DNA of 64,000 nt from Pseudomonas jessenii (GCF_002236115.1 NZ_NIWT01000005.1:1-64000), one strand, 5' to 3'. Shown: positions 1-9,483, counted from the first letter of the stretch. The notes: generated by a model from the letters alone, not told the origin. Numbers and translations are program-made.

Positions 1-155
1 GCTCAGCAATCGTTGGTTACATCTTTGATTTCTCGCGGAGTAACTTGTGATGCTGATAATCTGTTGACTAGCAGTCTGACTCCACAAGCACCCACACGAA
101 TTGCTTGATTCAGTTGTTAAAGAGCGGTTGGTTAAGATCTTTCGTCTCAACCGAG
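1..155 (-). other. Leader of an rRNA operon with boxA antiterminator
   Basis: Downstream (minus strand) of the three promoters lies a leader containing GCTCTTTAACA (115-125), the boxA element bound by Nus factors for rRNA antitermination. The 16S gene itself must begin left of base 1. No protein-coding frame in 1-459 is credible; the short frames there are chance openings. Confidence 0.8.
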
Positions 156-161
156 GCGCGC

Positions 162-189
162 ATTCTACAGCAGCCTCATTTGCTGTCAA
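162..189 (-). promoter_or_regulatory. rRNA operon promoter, proximal copy
   Basis: Minus-strand TTGACA (184-189), 16-base spacer, TAGAAT (162-167), followed by a GC-rich GCGCGCC discriminator. This is a classic strong growth-rate-controlled rRNA promoter, the one nearest the leader. Confidence 0.85.
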
Positions 190-270
190 GTGATTATTTT
201 CAGAAGTTTTCCAAGTTTCCTTTTCAACTTCAACCACTTGCGCTTCAGATCTCTCGTCAGCGGGAGGCGA

Positions 271-298
271 ATTCTACAGCGTTACACGCTGCTGTCAA
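271..298 (-). promoter_or_regulatory. rRNA operon promoter, middle copy
   Basis: Minus-strand TTGACA (293-298) and TAGAAT (271-276) with a 16-base spacer. The downstream bases are GC rich, as in a stringently controlled discriminator. The arrangement is nearly the same as in the promoter at 162-189, so the two look like tandem duplicates driving the same rRNA operon. Confidence 0.8.
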
Positions 299-416
299 CA
301 CCTCTTTTTCAACTCCCTTTCGGCTTCGATGAACTGAAGCAACCTGCTGCCGAAAACTGCGTAACTCTTTGTTTACCAAGGAGTTTTCCGTTTCGACTGC
401 GCCGGAAGTGGGGCGA

Positions 417-444
417 ATTATAGGCCTCTAGAATTCGCCGTCAA
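417..444 (-). promoter_or_regulatory. rRNA operon promoter, distal copy
   Basis: On the minus strand a TTGACG -35 box (439-444) and a TATAAT -10 box (417-422) are separated by 16 bases. It points away from tyrS toward the window's left edge. It is the outermost of three promoters with the same 16-base spacer in front of an rRNA leader. The -10 is perfect and the -35 matches 5 of 6 positions. A start site was not mapped. Confidence 0.7.
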
Positions 445-459
445 CCCCTTATTTCAGCT

Positions 460-1659
460 TTATTCGGATTTGAGCGTAATACGCGCAAATGCCTTCTTCC
501 CAGCCTGGCAAACATGGGTCGCGCCCAGTGCGTATATAAAGGTGCGATCGACAACCTCACCATCTATACGTACACCACCGGAACCCAGGAGATCTCGCGC
601 CACCGCCGAGTTCTTAACCAACCCCGCTTTATTAAGGACAGCAGCGATCGGCATGTCTTCGGCAGCAGTCAATTCGATTTCCGGCAGATCATCCGGCAGC
701 TCGCCATCCTTCATACGGTTACCGGCGGCACGATGAGCATTGGCCGCAGCCTCCTCACCATGGAAGCGCGCAACGATCTCCTCAGCCAACTTGATCTTGA
801 TATCGCGCGGATTGGCACCCGCCTCGACATCAGCGCGGAATGCATTGATCTCATCCATGGAGCGGAAGCTGAGCAACTCGAAGTAACGCCACATCAGCGC
901 ATCCGGAATGGAAACCAGCTTGCCGTACATCACACCCGGCGCCTCCTGGATGCCGACGTAGTTACCCAAGGACTTGGACATCTTCTTCACACCATCCAGA
1001 CCTTCAAGCAGCGGCATGGTCAAAATGCACTGGGCTTCCTGACCATAACCACGCTGCAGCTCACGCCCCATCAGCAAGTTGAACTTCTGATCGGTGCCGC
1101 CGAGCTCCACGTCTGCGCGCAGAGCCACAGAGTCATAACCCTGAACCAGCGGATAAAGGAACTCATGAATGGCGATTGGCTGATTGGTTGTGTAGCGCTT
1201 ATCGAAGTCATCGCGCTCGAGCATACGAGCCACGGTGTATTGCGAAGTCAGGCGAATGAAGTCGGCCGGCCCCATCTGATCCATCCAGGTGGAGTTGAAT
1301 GCCACTTCGGTTTTTGCCGGATCCAGAATCTTGAAGACCTGAGTCTTGTAGGTCTCGGCATTCTCGAGGACTTGCTCGCGAGTGAGCGGCGGACGCGTGG
1401 CACTCTTGCCACTCGGGTCGCCGATCATCCCGGTGAAGTCACCAATCAGGAAGATCACCTGATGCCCCAGCTCCTGGAACTGGCGCAGCTTATTAATAAG
1501 CACGGTGTGACCCAAGTGCAGATCCGGAGCCGTTGGATCGAAGCCCGCCTTAATACGTAGCGGCTGGCCACGCTTGAGCTTTTCAATCAGCTCGGACCCG
1601 ACCAACAGTTCTTCCGCACCACGTTTGATCAGCGCTAGCTGCTCTTCAACCGACTTCAT
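460..1659 (-). CDS. tyrS: Tyrosyl-tRNA synthetase
   Basis: Charges tRNA-Tyr with tyrosine in the cytoplasm. The 399-residue protein is the normal length for Pseudomonas. It has the class I signature HLGH at residues 48-51 inside the Rossmann fold, a KMSKS loop (KKMSKSLGN) in the middle, and a C-terminal S4-like RNA-binding domain. A longer frame runs to 1722, but the start at 1659 (MKSVEEQ) matches family proteins. It is divergent from the M23 peptidase gene and reads toward the rRNA operon promoters. The P. aeruginosa gene at this locus is called tyrZ; which of the two TyrRS types this is cannot be settled by eye. Confidence 0.95.
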   Translation of the reverse strand: MKSVEEQLALIKRGAEELLVGSELIEKLKRGQPLRIKAGFDPTAPDLHLGHTVLINKLRQFQELGHQVIFLIGDFTGMIGDPSGKSATRPPLTREQVLENAETYKTQVFKILDPAKTEVAFNSTWMDQMGPADFIRLTSQYTVARMLERDDFDKRYTTNQPIAIHEFLYPLVQGYDSVALRADVELGGTDQKFNLLMGRELQRGYGQEAQCILTMPLLEGLDGVKKMSKSLGNYVGIQEAPGVMYGKLVSIPDALMWRYFELLSFRSMDEINAFRADVEAGANPRDIKIKLAEEIVARFHGEEAAANAHRAAGNRMKDGELPDDLPEIELTAAEDMPIAAVLNKAGLVKNSAVARDLLGSGGVRIDGEVVDRTFIYALGATHVCQAGKKAFARITLKSE

Positions 1660-1870
1660 AACAGACCCGCAAGGCTCAGATTCAAAGGGAACCAACCATA
1701 CAAGATCGCGCGTCAAATACAAGGTTTGCCCGGCGCACGGACGCCAATCCGCAGACAGAGTGCCTACGGACTTGCTTCAGAGATGATTTGGTTATATTTT
1801 ATACAGTTATTTCATCTTCATCATGTCATTCATCTTTTCCAATTCATCTTTTTCAAAGTCAAAACCACTT

Positions 1871-3295
1871 ATGACCACAGAATCGTCTAAAGCGCCGCCG
1901 CTTTACCCGAAGACCCACTTGCTTGCTGCAAGTGGCATCGCCGCCCTTCTCAGTCTGGCGCTCCTGGTATTCCCTTCCAGCGATGTTGAAGCCAAAAAGA
2001 CAACCCTGAGTCTTGAACTGGAAAGCCCTGCTGAACAACTGACACAAGAACAAGACGCTGCTGACGCCGTTCAAGCCACAAATGAACCAGCAACCTCCCC
2101 CTTCGCGCAGATCGACAACAGCGCCGAAGACACCCAGGAAACTGCTCAAGCCGAACCTGCACCGGTGCCGGTCGTCGAAGAAAAGAAGCCGGCAAGCCAC
2201 AGGGAAGTGATCGTCACCAAGGGTGACACCCTCTCTACGCTGTTCGAGAAAGTCGGCCTCCCGGCCACCTCAGTGCACGACGTGCTGGCCAGCGACAAGC
2301 AGGCCAAGCAGTTCAGCCAGCTCAAGCACGGGCAAAAACTCGAATTCGAACTGAGTCCTGACGGTCAGTTGACCAACCTGCACAGCAAGCTCAACGACCT
2401 CGAAAGCATCAGCCTGACCAAGAACGACAAGGGCTATACCTTCAACCGCATTACCGCAAAACCAACCGTGCGCTCGGCTTACGTTCATGGCGTGATCAAC
2501 AGCTCGCTGTCGCAGTCCGCAGCCCGGGCCGGCCTGTCTCACAGCCTGACCATGGACATGGCCAGTGTGTTTGGCTACGACGTGGACTTCGCCCAGGATA
2601 TTCGCCAGGGCGACGAGTTCGACGTGATCTACGAGCAAAAAGTGGTCAACGGCAAGGCCGTCGGCACTGGCCCGATCCTGTCGGCGCGCTTCACCAACCG
2701 CGGCAAGACCTACACCGCCGTGCGCTACACCAACAAACAAGGCAACAGCAGTTACTACACTGCTGACGGCAACAGCATGCGCAAGGCGTTCATCCGCACA
2801 CCGGTGGACTTCGCCCGCATCAGCTCGAAATTTTCCATGGGCCGCAAACACCCGATCCTGAACAAGATCCGCGCCCACAAAGGCGTCGACTACGCTGCAC
2901 CGCGCGGCACGCCGATCAAGGCTGCCGGTGATGGCAAGGTGTTGCTGGCCGGCCGCCGTGGTGGCTACGGCAATACCGTGATCCTCCAGCACGGCAACAC
3001 CTACACAACGCTCTACGGCCACATGCAAGGCTTCGCCAAAGGCGTGAAGACTGGCGGCACGGTGAAACAGGGCCAGGTGATTGGCTATATCGGCACCACC
3101 GGCTTATCCACCGGTCCGCACTTGCATTACGAGTTCCAGGTGAATGGCGTGCACGTCGACCCGCTGGGCCAGAAAGTCGCGATGGCCGATCCGATCTCCA
3201 AAGCCGAGCGCGCACGCTTCCTGGCACAGAGCCAACCGCTGATGGCGCGCATGGACCAGGAAAAAGCCACTCAACTGGCTTCGGCCAAGCGTTAA
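1871..3295 (+). CDS. M23 family peptidoglycan endopeptidase
   Basis: A 474-residue envelope protein predicted to cut peptide cross-links in peptidoglycan. An N-terminal membrane anchor or signal (HLLAASGIAALLSLALLVF) is followed by a low-complexity Glu/Ala linker. An OapA/LysM-like region (VTKGDTLSTLFEKVGL) comes next, then a C-terminal M23 domain with zinc-ligand motifs HKGVDYAAPRGTP and GPHLHYEF. The start at 1871 (MTTESS) is preferred over an in-frame ATG at 1823 because family members begin there, although no good ribosome site precedes either. The stop is three bases before anmK, so the two are probably cotranscribed and link wall cutting with wall recycling. Confidence 0.9.
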   Translation: MTTESSKAPPLYPKTHLLAASGIAALLSLALLVFPSSDVEAKKTTLSLELESPAEQLTQEQDAADAVQATNEPATSPFAQIDNSAEDTQETAQAEPAPVPVVEEKKPASHREVIVTKGDTLSTLFEKVGLPATSVHDVLASDKQAKQFSQLKHGQKLEFELSPDGQLTNLHSKLNDLESISLTKNDKGYTFNRITAKPTVRSAYVHGVINSSLSQSAARAGLSHSLTMDMASVFGYDVDFAQDIRQGDEFDVIYEQKVVNGKAVGTGPILSARFTNRGKTYTAVRYTNKQGNSSYYTADGNSMRKAFIRTPVDFARISSKFSMGRKHPILNKIRAHKGVDYAAPRGTPIKAAGDGKVLLAGRRGGYGNTVILQHGNTYTTLYGHMQGFAKGVKTGGTVKQGQVIGYIGTTGLSTGPHLHYEFQVNGVHVDPLGQKVAMADPISKAERARFLAQSQPLMARMDQEKATQLASAKR

Positions 3296-3298
3296 GTC

Positions 3299-4390
3299 AT
3301 GGCGCTTTATATAGGTGTGATGTCCGGGACCAGCCTTGATGGCCTGGACATCGCGCTGATCGAGCAGACCCCGGCGATCAGGCTGATCGCCACGCACTAC
3401 ATCCCCATGCCCGATTCCCTGCGTACAGAGCTGCTTGGCTTGTGCGCCAGCGGTCCGGACGAGATTGCCCGCTCCGCCATCGCCCAGCAAAACTGGGTAA
3501 AGCTCGCGGCACAGGGCATCAATACCCTCCTCGCTCAACAGCACCTCATCCCTGACGATATCCGCGCGATTGGCAGCCATGGCCAGACCATTCGCCATGA
3601 ACCAGCGCGCGGTTTCACGGTGCAAATCGGCAACCCGGCGCTGCTGACCGAGCTGACGGGTATCACCGTGGTCAGCGACTTCCGCAGCCGCGACGTAGCC
3701 GCCGGCGGTCAAGGCGCTCCACTGGTTCCAGCCTTTCATGAAGCCTTGTTCGAAGAGCGGGCCGGCAACCGTGCCGTACTGAACATCGGCGGTTTCAGCA
3801 ACCTCAGCCTGATCGAGCCCGGCAAACCGGTGGCCGGTTTCGACTGCGGCCCAGGGAATGTGCTGCTGGATGCCTGGATTCATCAGCAGCGCGGCGACAC
3901 CTATGACCGTGACGGCCAATGGGCCGCCAGCGGCAAGGTTGAACCCGATCTGTTGAAGGCACTGCTCAGCGACCCCTTCTTCGTCACCCAAGGCCCGAAG
4001 AGCACCGGCCGAGAAGTCTTCAACCTGCCATGGTTGATGCAGCACCTGGCGCAGCTGCCGACCTTCGCCGCCGAAGACGTACAGGCAACGCTGCTTGAGC
4101 TGACCGCACTGACCATCATCGAATCGCTGCAAGGCGCCCAGAAAGAGACTCAAGAAGTGCTGGTCTGCGGCGGTGGCGCGCATAACGCCGCACTGATGAA
4201 TCGCCTGGCCAGTCTGCTGCCGAAGGCGAAAGTCAGCAGCACATCAGCATATGGCGTCGATTCCGACTGGGTCGAAGCCATGGCGTTTGCCTGGCTCGCT
4301 CACTGCTGCCTCGAAGGCATCGCCGCCAATCGCCCAAGCGTTACCGGCGCCCGTGGATTACGGGTCCTCGGCGCCATCTACCCCGCATAA
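3299..4390 (+). CDS. anmK: Anhydro-N-acetylmuramic acid kinase
   Basis: Phosphorylates and opens 1,6-anhydroMurNAc released during cell-wall turnover, giving MurNAc-6-phosphate for recycling. The 363 residues have the sugar-kinase ATP-binding motif GVMSGTSLDGLD near the N terminus, GSHGQTIRHEP, and the FDCGPGNVLLDAW segment of the family. It follows the M23 gene by three bases. It belongs functionally with murU and amgK, found at 33.6-35.3 kb. Confidence 0.95.
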   Translation: MALYIGVMSGTSLDGLDIALIEQTPAIRLIATHYIPMPDSLRTELLGLCASGPDEIARSAIAQQNWVKLAAQGINTLLAQQHLIPDDIRAIGSHGQTIRHEPARGFTVQIGNPALLTELTGITVVSDFRSRDVAAGGQGAPLVPAFHEALFEERAGNRAVLNIGGFSNLSLIEPGKPVAGFDCGPGNVLLDAWIHQQRGDTYDRDGQWAASGKVEPDLLKALLSDPFFVTQGPKSTGREVFNLPWLMQHLAQLPTFAAEDVQATLLELTALTIIESLQGAQKETQEVLVCGGGAHNAALMNRLASLLPKAKVSSTSAYGVDSDWVEAMAFAWLAHCCLEGIAANRPSVTGARGLRVLGAIYPA

Positions 4391-4404
4391 ATACCAGACA
4401 GCAA

Positions 4405-4436
4405 AACGCCGCAAGGCCCTAAGGCCCTGCGGCGTT
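4405..4436. terminator. Bidirectional terminator between anmK and erpA
   Basis: Inverted repeat AACGCCGCA (4405-4413) and TGCGGCGTT (4428-4436) with an inner GGCC/GGCC pairing, between the convergent 3' ends of anmK and erpA. Flanking A and T runs are short, so strength is uncertain. Confidence 0.7.
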
Positions 4437-4456
4437 CTGTGAAACAGGTGCGCTGA

Positions 4457-4807
4457 TCAGATCGAGAACGAAGAACCACAGCCACAAGTGGTGGTCGCAT
4501 TCGGGTTCTTGATGACGAAACGCGACCCTTCCAGACCTTCCTGGTAGTCCACCTCGGCACCTGCCAGGTACTGGAAGCTCATCGGATCGACAACCAGACT
4601 CACACCTTCGCGCTCGACGATGGTGTCGTCATCGGCCACTTCTTCATCGAAGGTGAAGCCGTACTGAAAACCTGAACAACCGCCGCCCGTAACGAATACG
4701 CGCAGCTTCAAGCGATCATTCCCCTCTTCATCGACCAGGCTCTTCACCTTGTGCGCGGCACCGTGGGTGAATTGCAAAGCCGTGGGGGTGAAGGATTCGA
4801 CGCTCAT
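4457..4807 (-). CDS. erpA: A-type iron-sulfur cluster insertion protein
   Basis: Delivers Fe-S clusters to apoproteins such as IspG/IspH. The 116-residue protein ends CGCGSSFSI and has GGGCSGFQYGF, giving the three conserved cysteines of A-type carriers. It is convergent with anmK. A terminator after argC suggests it has its own promoter. Confidence 0.95.
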   Translation of the reverse strand: MSVESFTPTALQFTHGAAHKVKSLVDEEGNDRLKLRVFVTGGGCSGFQYGFTFDEEVADDDTIVEREGVSLVVDPMSFQYLAGAEVDYQEGLEGSRFVIKNPNATTTCGCGSSFSI

Positions 4808-4930
4808 GCTGACTATCTCCCGGCGTTACGCCGTCATATTGCGTGATGACGCGCATTATCCGCTTCTCCTAGAAAAGCGGTCAACTATTGTTATGGTATA
4901 TCAACCAATCCAGTCGCCGGCCCGGAATGC

Positions 4931-4956
4931 AAAAAGGCCCGTCAGACGGGCCTTTT
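4931..4956 (-). terminator. Terminator after argC
   Basis: Near-perfect inverted repeat AAAAGGCCCGTC/GACGGGCCTTTT with flanking A and T tracts on both sides, placed just after the argC stop codon on the minus strand and before erpA. Confidence 0.8.
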
Positions 4957-4973
4957 GCTGTACGCGATAACGC

Positions 4974-6008
4974 TTACGGCAGCATGCCGGCGTGGGACAG
5001 GCCCAGACGCTCATCCAGCCCGAACAGAATGTTCATGTTCTGCACGGCCTGACCCGAAGCACCTTTGACCAGGTTGTCGATCACCGACAGCACCACCACC
5101 AGATCACCGTCCTGAGGGCGATGCACGGCAATGCGGCAGACGTTGGCACCCCGCACGCTACGCGTCTCCGGATGGCTGCCGGCCGGCATCACATCGACGA
5201 ACGGTTCGTTGGCGTAGCGCTTTTCAAACAGCGCCTGCAGGTCCACCGAGCGATCAACAACGGTTGCGTAGAGTGTGGAGTGAATGCCACGAATCATCGG
5301 CGTCAGGTGCGGAACGAAGGTCAGGCCGACGTCCTTGCCTGCTGCGCGACGCAGCCCCTGGCGAATCTCCGGCAGGTGACGGTGACCTTTGACCGCATAA
5401 GCCTTCATGCTTTCCGACGTCTCGGAGTACAACGAACCTACGGAAGCGCCACGACCGGCACCGCTGACGCCGGACTTGCAGTCAGCAATCAGATGCGCGG
5501 CATCGGCCAGGCCGGCTTCGAGCAATGGCAGGAAACCCAATTGCGTTGCAGTTGGATAGCAGCCCGGCACGGCAATCAGGCGCGCTTTCTTGATCTGTTC
5601 GCGATTGACTTCCGGCAAGCCGTAGACCGCCTCGTCCAGCAACTCCGGTGCACCGTGCGGCTGGCCGTACCACTTGGCCCATTCATCCGCATCTTGCAGA
5701 CGGAAGTCCGCCGACAGGTCGATGACCTTGGTCCCGGCCGCCAGCAACTCGCCCGCCAAGGCATGGGCAACACCGTGCGGTGTGGCGAAGAACACCACAT
5801 CGCAGGCACCCAGAGTCTTGATGTCCGGAACGCTGAACGCCAGGCCGTCGTAATGGCCTCGCAGGTTCGGATACATGTCGGCCACGGCCAGGCCAGCCTC
5901 GGATCGGGAAGTGATGACAACCACCTCAGCTTGCGGATGTTGCGCCAACAGACGCAGCAGTTCGACACCGGTGTAACCCGTGCCGCCGACGATACCGACC
6001 TTGACCAT
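4974..6008 (-). CDS. argC: N-acetyl-gamma-glutamyl-phosphate reductase
   Basis: Third step of arginine synthesis: NADPH reduction of N-acetylglutamyl phosphate to the semialdehyde. The 344 residues start MVKVGIVGGTGYTG, a dinucleotide-binding loop, and carry the catalytic cysteine in VPGCYPT (Cys150). A longer frame to 6080 is rejected because the fold begins at 6008. It is divergent from hemJ. Confidence 0.95.
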   Translation of the reverse strand: MVKVGIVGGTGYTGVELLRLLAQHPQAEVVVITSRSEAGLAVADMYPNLRGHYDGLAFSVPDIKTLGACDVVFFATPHGVAHALAGELLAAGTKVIDLSADFRLQDADEWAKWYGQPHGAPELLDEAVYGLPEVNREQIKKARLIAVPGCYPTATQLGFLPLLEAGLADAAHLIADCKSGVSGAGRGASVGSLYSETSESMKAYAVKGHRHLPEIRQGLRRAAGKDVGLTFVPHLTPMIRGIHSTLYATVVDRSVDLQALFEKRYANEPFVDVMPAGSHPETRSVRGANVCRIAVHRPQDGDLVVVLSVIDNLVKGASGQAVQNMNILFGLDERLGLSHAGMLP

Positions 6009-6143
6009 AAACCTGCCCTCAACGAACCCACTGGAAAGCCGTCGATAATAGGGGCCGCGCGCCCCTGCGACAACCGTCAAGGTGACGTGCGGACGCTCAA
6101 CCCCCTACTATTCCCACTACCGTGAATTGGGGAATAACCAAAA

Positions 6144-6572
6144 ATGCTCTATCTGTGGCTCAAAGCGTTTCATATCGTCAGCGTCGTATGCTGGTTTGCC
6201 GGCCTGTTTTACTTGCCACGACTGTTCGTTTATCACGCACAAAGTGAAGACACGATCAGCAAGGAACGCTTCAGCGTCATGGAGCGCAAGCTGTACCGGG
6301 GCATCATGGGCCCGGCGATGATCGCCACGCTGATCTTCGGCGGCTGGCTCATCTACCTCAATCCAGGCATCTTCAGCCAGGGTGGCTGGATACACGCCAA
6401 ACTGACCCTGGTCGTGTTGCTGATCGGCTACCACCACATGTGCGGCGCCCATGTAAAACGTTTTGCCCGTGGCGAGAACACCCGCAGCCATGTCTTTTAT
6501 CGCTGGTTCAATGAAGTGCCGGTTCTGATATTGCTGGCTATCGTAATTCTGGTCGTCGTTCGGCCGTTCTAA
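6144..6572 (+). CDS. hemJ: Protoporphyrinogen IX oxidase, HemJ type
   Basis: Membrane enzyme of late heme synthesis that oxidises protoporphyrinogen IX. The 142-residue protein has about four hydrophobic segments and the N-terminal WLKAFHIVSVVCWFAGLFYLPRLF stretch with the conserved histidine, here at residue 10. It sits in the same place in the P. aeruginosa gene order, divergent from argC. Confidence 0.9.
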   Translation: MLYLWLKAFHIVSVVCWFAGLFYLPRLFVYHAQSEDTISKERFSVMERKLYRGIMGPAMIATLIFGGWLIYLNPGIFSQGGWIHAKLTLVVLLIGYHHMCGAHVKRFARGENTRSHVFYRWFNEVPVLILLAIVILVVVRPF

Positions 6573-6605
6573 ATCCACCAGGCACAACTTACCGGGGTAC
6601 TTCCA

Positions 6606-7574
6606 ATGTCGCTGCCCGCTCTGCTCGAAGAACGTTTGCGTCTGCCCGTGGTGGCGGCGCCGATGTTCCTGATTTCCAATCCGCAATTGGTACTCGCCTG
6701 TTGTCGCCAGGGCGTGGTCGGCAGCTTCCCGGCGCTGAACCAGCGCGAAAGCAGCGGTTTCAAGGCCTGGCTGGAAGAAATCGAAGCCGGGCTGGCGACA
6801 ATGGAGAATCCAGCGCCTTATGCCGTGAACCTGATCGTCCACAACAGCAATCCTCGTTTACAGGCGGATCTGCAGATCTGCGTCGAGCACAAAGTGCCGA
6901 TCGTGATCACCAGCCTGGGCGCAGTGAAAGAAGTGGTCGACGCGGTGCACAGCTACGGCGGCCTGGTGTTCCATGATGTGACCACTCGTCGTCATGCCGA
7001 GAAAGCGGCCGAAGCAGGCGTGGATGGCTTGATCGCCGTGGCTGCCGGCGCCGGTGGACACGCGGGGACCTGGAGCCCGTTCTCACTGATTGCCGAAATC
7101 CGCCAGTTTTTCGACAAGACCCTGTTACTGGCCGGCTGTTTGAACCACGGCCACGAAATTCTTGCCGCTCAATTGCTCGGCGCGGATCTGGCCTACTTTG
7201 GTACACGATTTATCGGCACGACCGAAAGTCACGCGCCCGACGCCTATAAAGAAATGCTGCTGACATCCAAAGCGGCAGACATCATCCATACTCCAGCCGT
7301 GTCGGGTGTCCCCGCGAGCTTCATGCGCCAGAGCCTGGAGGCCGCCGGTTTCGACATGGCCGCCTTGCAAGGCAAGGGCGAGATCAACTTCGGTTCCAAG
7401 CTCAAACCCGTGAGCGATGAGGCCAAAGCCTGGAAGACCGTTTGGTCTGCAGGCCAGGGCGTGGGAGAAATCGAAGACTTGCCGAGTGTCGAGCAGTTGA
7501 TTGCGCGTCTCGACGCGGAGTACCGCCAGGCCCTGGAGCATGCCGCCCAGCTGCCAAAACGCTGGCCGCGCTGA
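6606..7574 (+). CDS. NAD(P)H-dependent nitronate monooxygenase family FMN protein
   Basis: A 322-residue TIM-barrel flavoprotein of the 2-nitropropane dioxygenase family, predicted to oxidise alkyl nitronates. Visible features are the N-terminal LRLPVVAAPMFLIS, the glycine-rich GAGGHAGTWSPF with the family's catalytic histidine, and a phosphate-binding LLAGCLNHG region. It starts 33 bases after hemJ and may be cotranscribed. The in vivo substrate is unknown. Confidence 0.85.
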   Translation: MSLPALLEERLRLPVVAAPMFLISNPQLVLACCRQGVVGSFPALNQRESSGFKAWLEEIEAGLATMENPAPYAVNLIVHNSNPRLQADLQICVEHKVPIVITSLGAVKEVVDAVHSYGGLVFHDVTTRRHAEKAAEAGVDGLIAVAAGAGGHAGTWSPFSLIAEIRQFFDKTLLLAGCLNHGHEILAAQLLGADLAYFGTRFIGTTESHAPDAYKEMLLTSKAADIIHTPAVSGVPASFMRQSLEAAGFDMAALQGKGEINFGSKLKPVSDEAKAWKTVWSAGQGVGEIEDLPSVEQLIARLDAEYRQALEHAAQLPKRWPR

Positions 7575-7667
7575 CAGCAAACCTTGGCCAGTCTTGCCCG
7601 GCCGGACTTACACTCGCCCGGGCACAACATTGTTCTTTCAACCTCTCGCGACAAGGATGCTTCGCAC

Positions 7668-8633
7668 ATGGGCGAAAATCATTTCAAAATCGTATTCGAG
7701 GGCGCCTTGCTGCCCGGTGTCGACATCACCACGGCAAAGCTCAATCTCGCCGATTTGTTCAAAAGCGATGTCACGGCCATTGAGCGCCTGTTCACCGGGC
7801 GTCCGGTAGCGCTCAAACGCAACCTGTCGCACGCCGATGCCCAGACCTATCTCCAGGCGCTGAGCAAAACCGGTATCGACGCCCGCATCGAAGCCGAAAC
7901 GCCGATCGAGCTGAACCTCGCCGACGTTCATGACCATGCTCCGGTCGGCAGCCAGGCGCCTTTTGCAGATCCGCAGTCCCCTTACGCGCCGCCGCGCGCG
8001 CCCGTCGGCGAAGCCGTAGCGGAATTCGCCACGCTCAAACCCTTCAGTTTCGATGGCCGTATCGGCCGCTTGCGCTACCTCGCCTGGACGCTGGTGCTGT
8101 CGACTGTGCTCCTGGCCGTTTGCGGGGTGTTTGCCTTGGTCGCCCTGGCTATCATCGGCGCAGATTCGACCGCCGGCCTGATATTGGGCAGCTTGCTGGC
8201 CTTTATCCTGTTCATCGGATTTGTATTCGTCAGCATCCAGATCACCGTTCAACGTTTGCACGATGTCGGCTGGTCCGGCTGGTTGTGGCTGCTGAACCTG
8301 GTGCCGTTCGTTGGCAGTTTCTTTCCGTTCGTGATCATGGTTGTGCCGGGCAACGACACCGCCAACCGCTACGGCCCGCCGCCTCCGCCGAACAGTACCG
8401 CAGTCAAGGTACTGTCTTCGCTGTGGCTGATCGTTATCGCGCTGGTTCTGTTCGGCTCGCTGGCCGGTGGTCTCACAGCGATACGGGAAGAATACAAAAG
8501 TGCCGCCCAGAGCAGCTACGACAGCAGTTCGGTCACCACCGATGAAATCGAAGTCGAGGTCGAACCGGTGCCAAATTCCTCCGACGATGCAGCCGAAGAG
8601 GCCCAGCCCCCTGTAGACTCTGCGAAAGAATGA
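7668..8633 (+). CDS. DUF805 inner-membrane protein
   Basis: 321 residues. A soluble N-terminal region of about 115 residues (FKIVFEGALLPGVDITTAK) precedes a DUF805 membrane domain (FDGRIGRLRYLAW, then several hydrophobic helices and VQRLHDVGWSGWLWLL). The tail is acidic, rich in Asp and Glu. The start at 7668 has AAGGA 11 bases upstream; a longer frame from 7584 has no support. Function is unknown. Confidence 0.8.
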   Translation: MGENHFKIVFEGALLPGVDITTAKLNLADLFKSDVTAIERLFTGRPVALKRNLSHADAQTYLQALSKTGIDARIEAETPIELNLADVHDHAPVGSQAPFADPQSPYAPPRAPVGEAVAEFATLKPFSFDGRIGRLRYLAWTLVLSTVLLAVCGVFALVALAIIGADSTAGLILGSLLAFILFIGFVFVSIQITVQRLHDVGWSGWLWLLNLVPFVGSFFPFVIMVVPGNDTANRYGPPPPPNSTAVKVLSSLWLIVIALVLFGSLAGGLTAIREEYKSAAQSSYDSSSVTTDEIEVEVEPVPNSSDDAAEEAQPPVDSAKE

Positions 8634-8694
8634 ACAGCGCTCCTGGCCCCTGACACCTGCGTCGCGGCGCGGAGCTGTTGCGATGGAGAACTGC

Positions 8695-9483
8695 ATGACC
8701 CGTTACGCTCTGATCACTGGCGCCTCCAGCGGCATCGGCCTGGCAATGGCCGAAGCGCTGGCCCGGCGCGGCCGCAGCCTGATTCTGGTGGCCCGACAAC
8801 GTGATCAGCTGGAAAGTATTGCGATTGAACTGACCCAACGGTTCGGCGTGGAAGTGCTGTTCCGTGCCTGCGACCTGGGCGAGCCGCTGCGCCTGTCCGG
8901 ATTCCTGCTGGAGCTGGAAGAAGGCGACCGGCAAATCGATCTGCTGGTCAACTGCGCCGGTATCGGCACATGCGGCCCGTTTCTGGCCCAGGACTGGATG
9001 ACCGAGCAAGACCTGATCGAAGTGAACATCCTCGCCCTCACCCGCCTGTGCCATGCCATCGGCAACAGCATGGCCCTGCAAGGCGGCGGGCAGATTCTGA
9101 ATGTGGCCTCTGTGGCGGCGTTTCAGCCGGGGCCGTGGATGAGCACCTATTACGCCAGCAAGGCGTATGTGCTGCACTTTTCCGAAGGATTGCGCGTCGA
9201 GCTGAAAAAATGTGCGATCAAGGTTTCGGTGCTCTGCCCCGGGCCGACCCGCACGGCGTTTTTCCGTACCGCGCAACTCGACAGCGAAAAGCTGACCAAC
9301 AGCAAACTGCTGATGAGCCCCGAGGAAGTGGCGCTCTACACCGTGCGCGCACTGGAAAAGAATAAGGCGATCATCATTCCCGGGCGGCGCAACCGCTGGT
9401 TCGCCTTCCTGCCGCGGCTTGGCTCGCGGTGGCTGACTCGCACAATCGCCGGCATGGTCAACAAGGCCTACTGCCCGCGCTGA
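8695..9483 (+). CDS. Short-chain dehydrogenase/reductase
   Basis: 262-residue SDR with the cofactor loop TGASSGIG near the N terminus, NCAG, a catalytic serine region (NVASVAAF) and YYASK, the YxxxK pair. The start at 8695 is chosen over 8683 because GGAG lies at the right distance before it. The long C-terminal tail with a basic and hydrophobic end (RNRWFAFLPRLG) resembles membrane-associated SDRs of lipid metabolism. Substrate unknown. Confidence 0.85.
   Translation: MTRYALITGASSGIGLAMAEALARRGRSLILVARQRDQLESIAIELTQRFGVEVLFRACDLGEPLRLSGFLLELEEGDRQIDLLVNCAGIGTCGPFLAQDWMTEQDLIEVNILALTRLCHAIGNSMALQGGGQILNVASVAAFQPGPWMSTYYASKAYVLHFSEGLRVELKKCAIKVSVLCPGPTRTAFFRTAQLDSEKLTNSKLLMSPEEVALYTVRALEKNKAIIIPGRRNRWFAFLPRLGSRWLTRTIAGMVNKAYCPR

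Noticed and set aside
514..1560. Long plus-strand frame opposite tyrS
   Set aside because: A shadow of the tyrS codons; the tyrS motifs on the other strand are clear.
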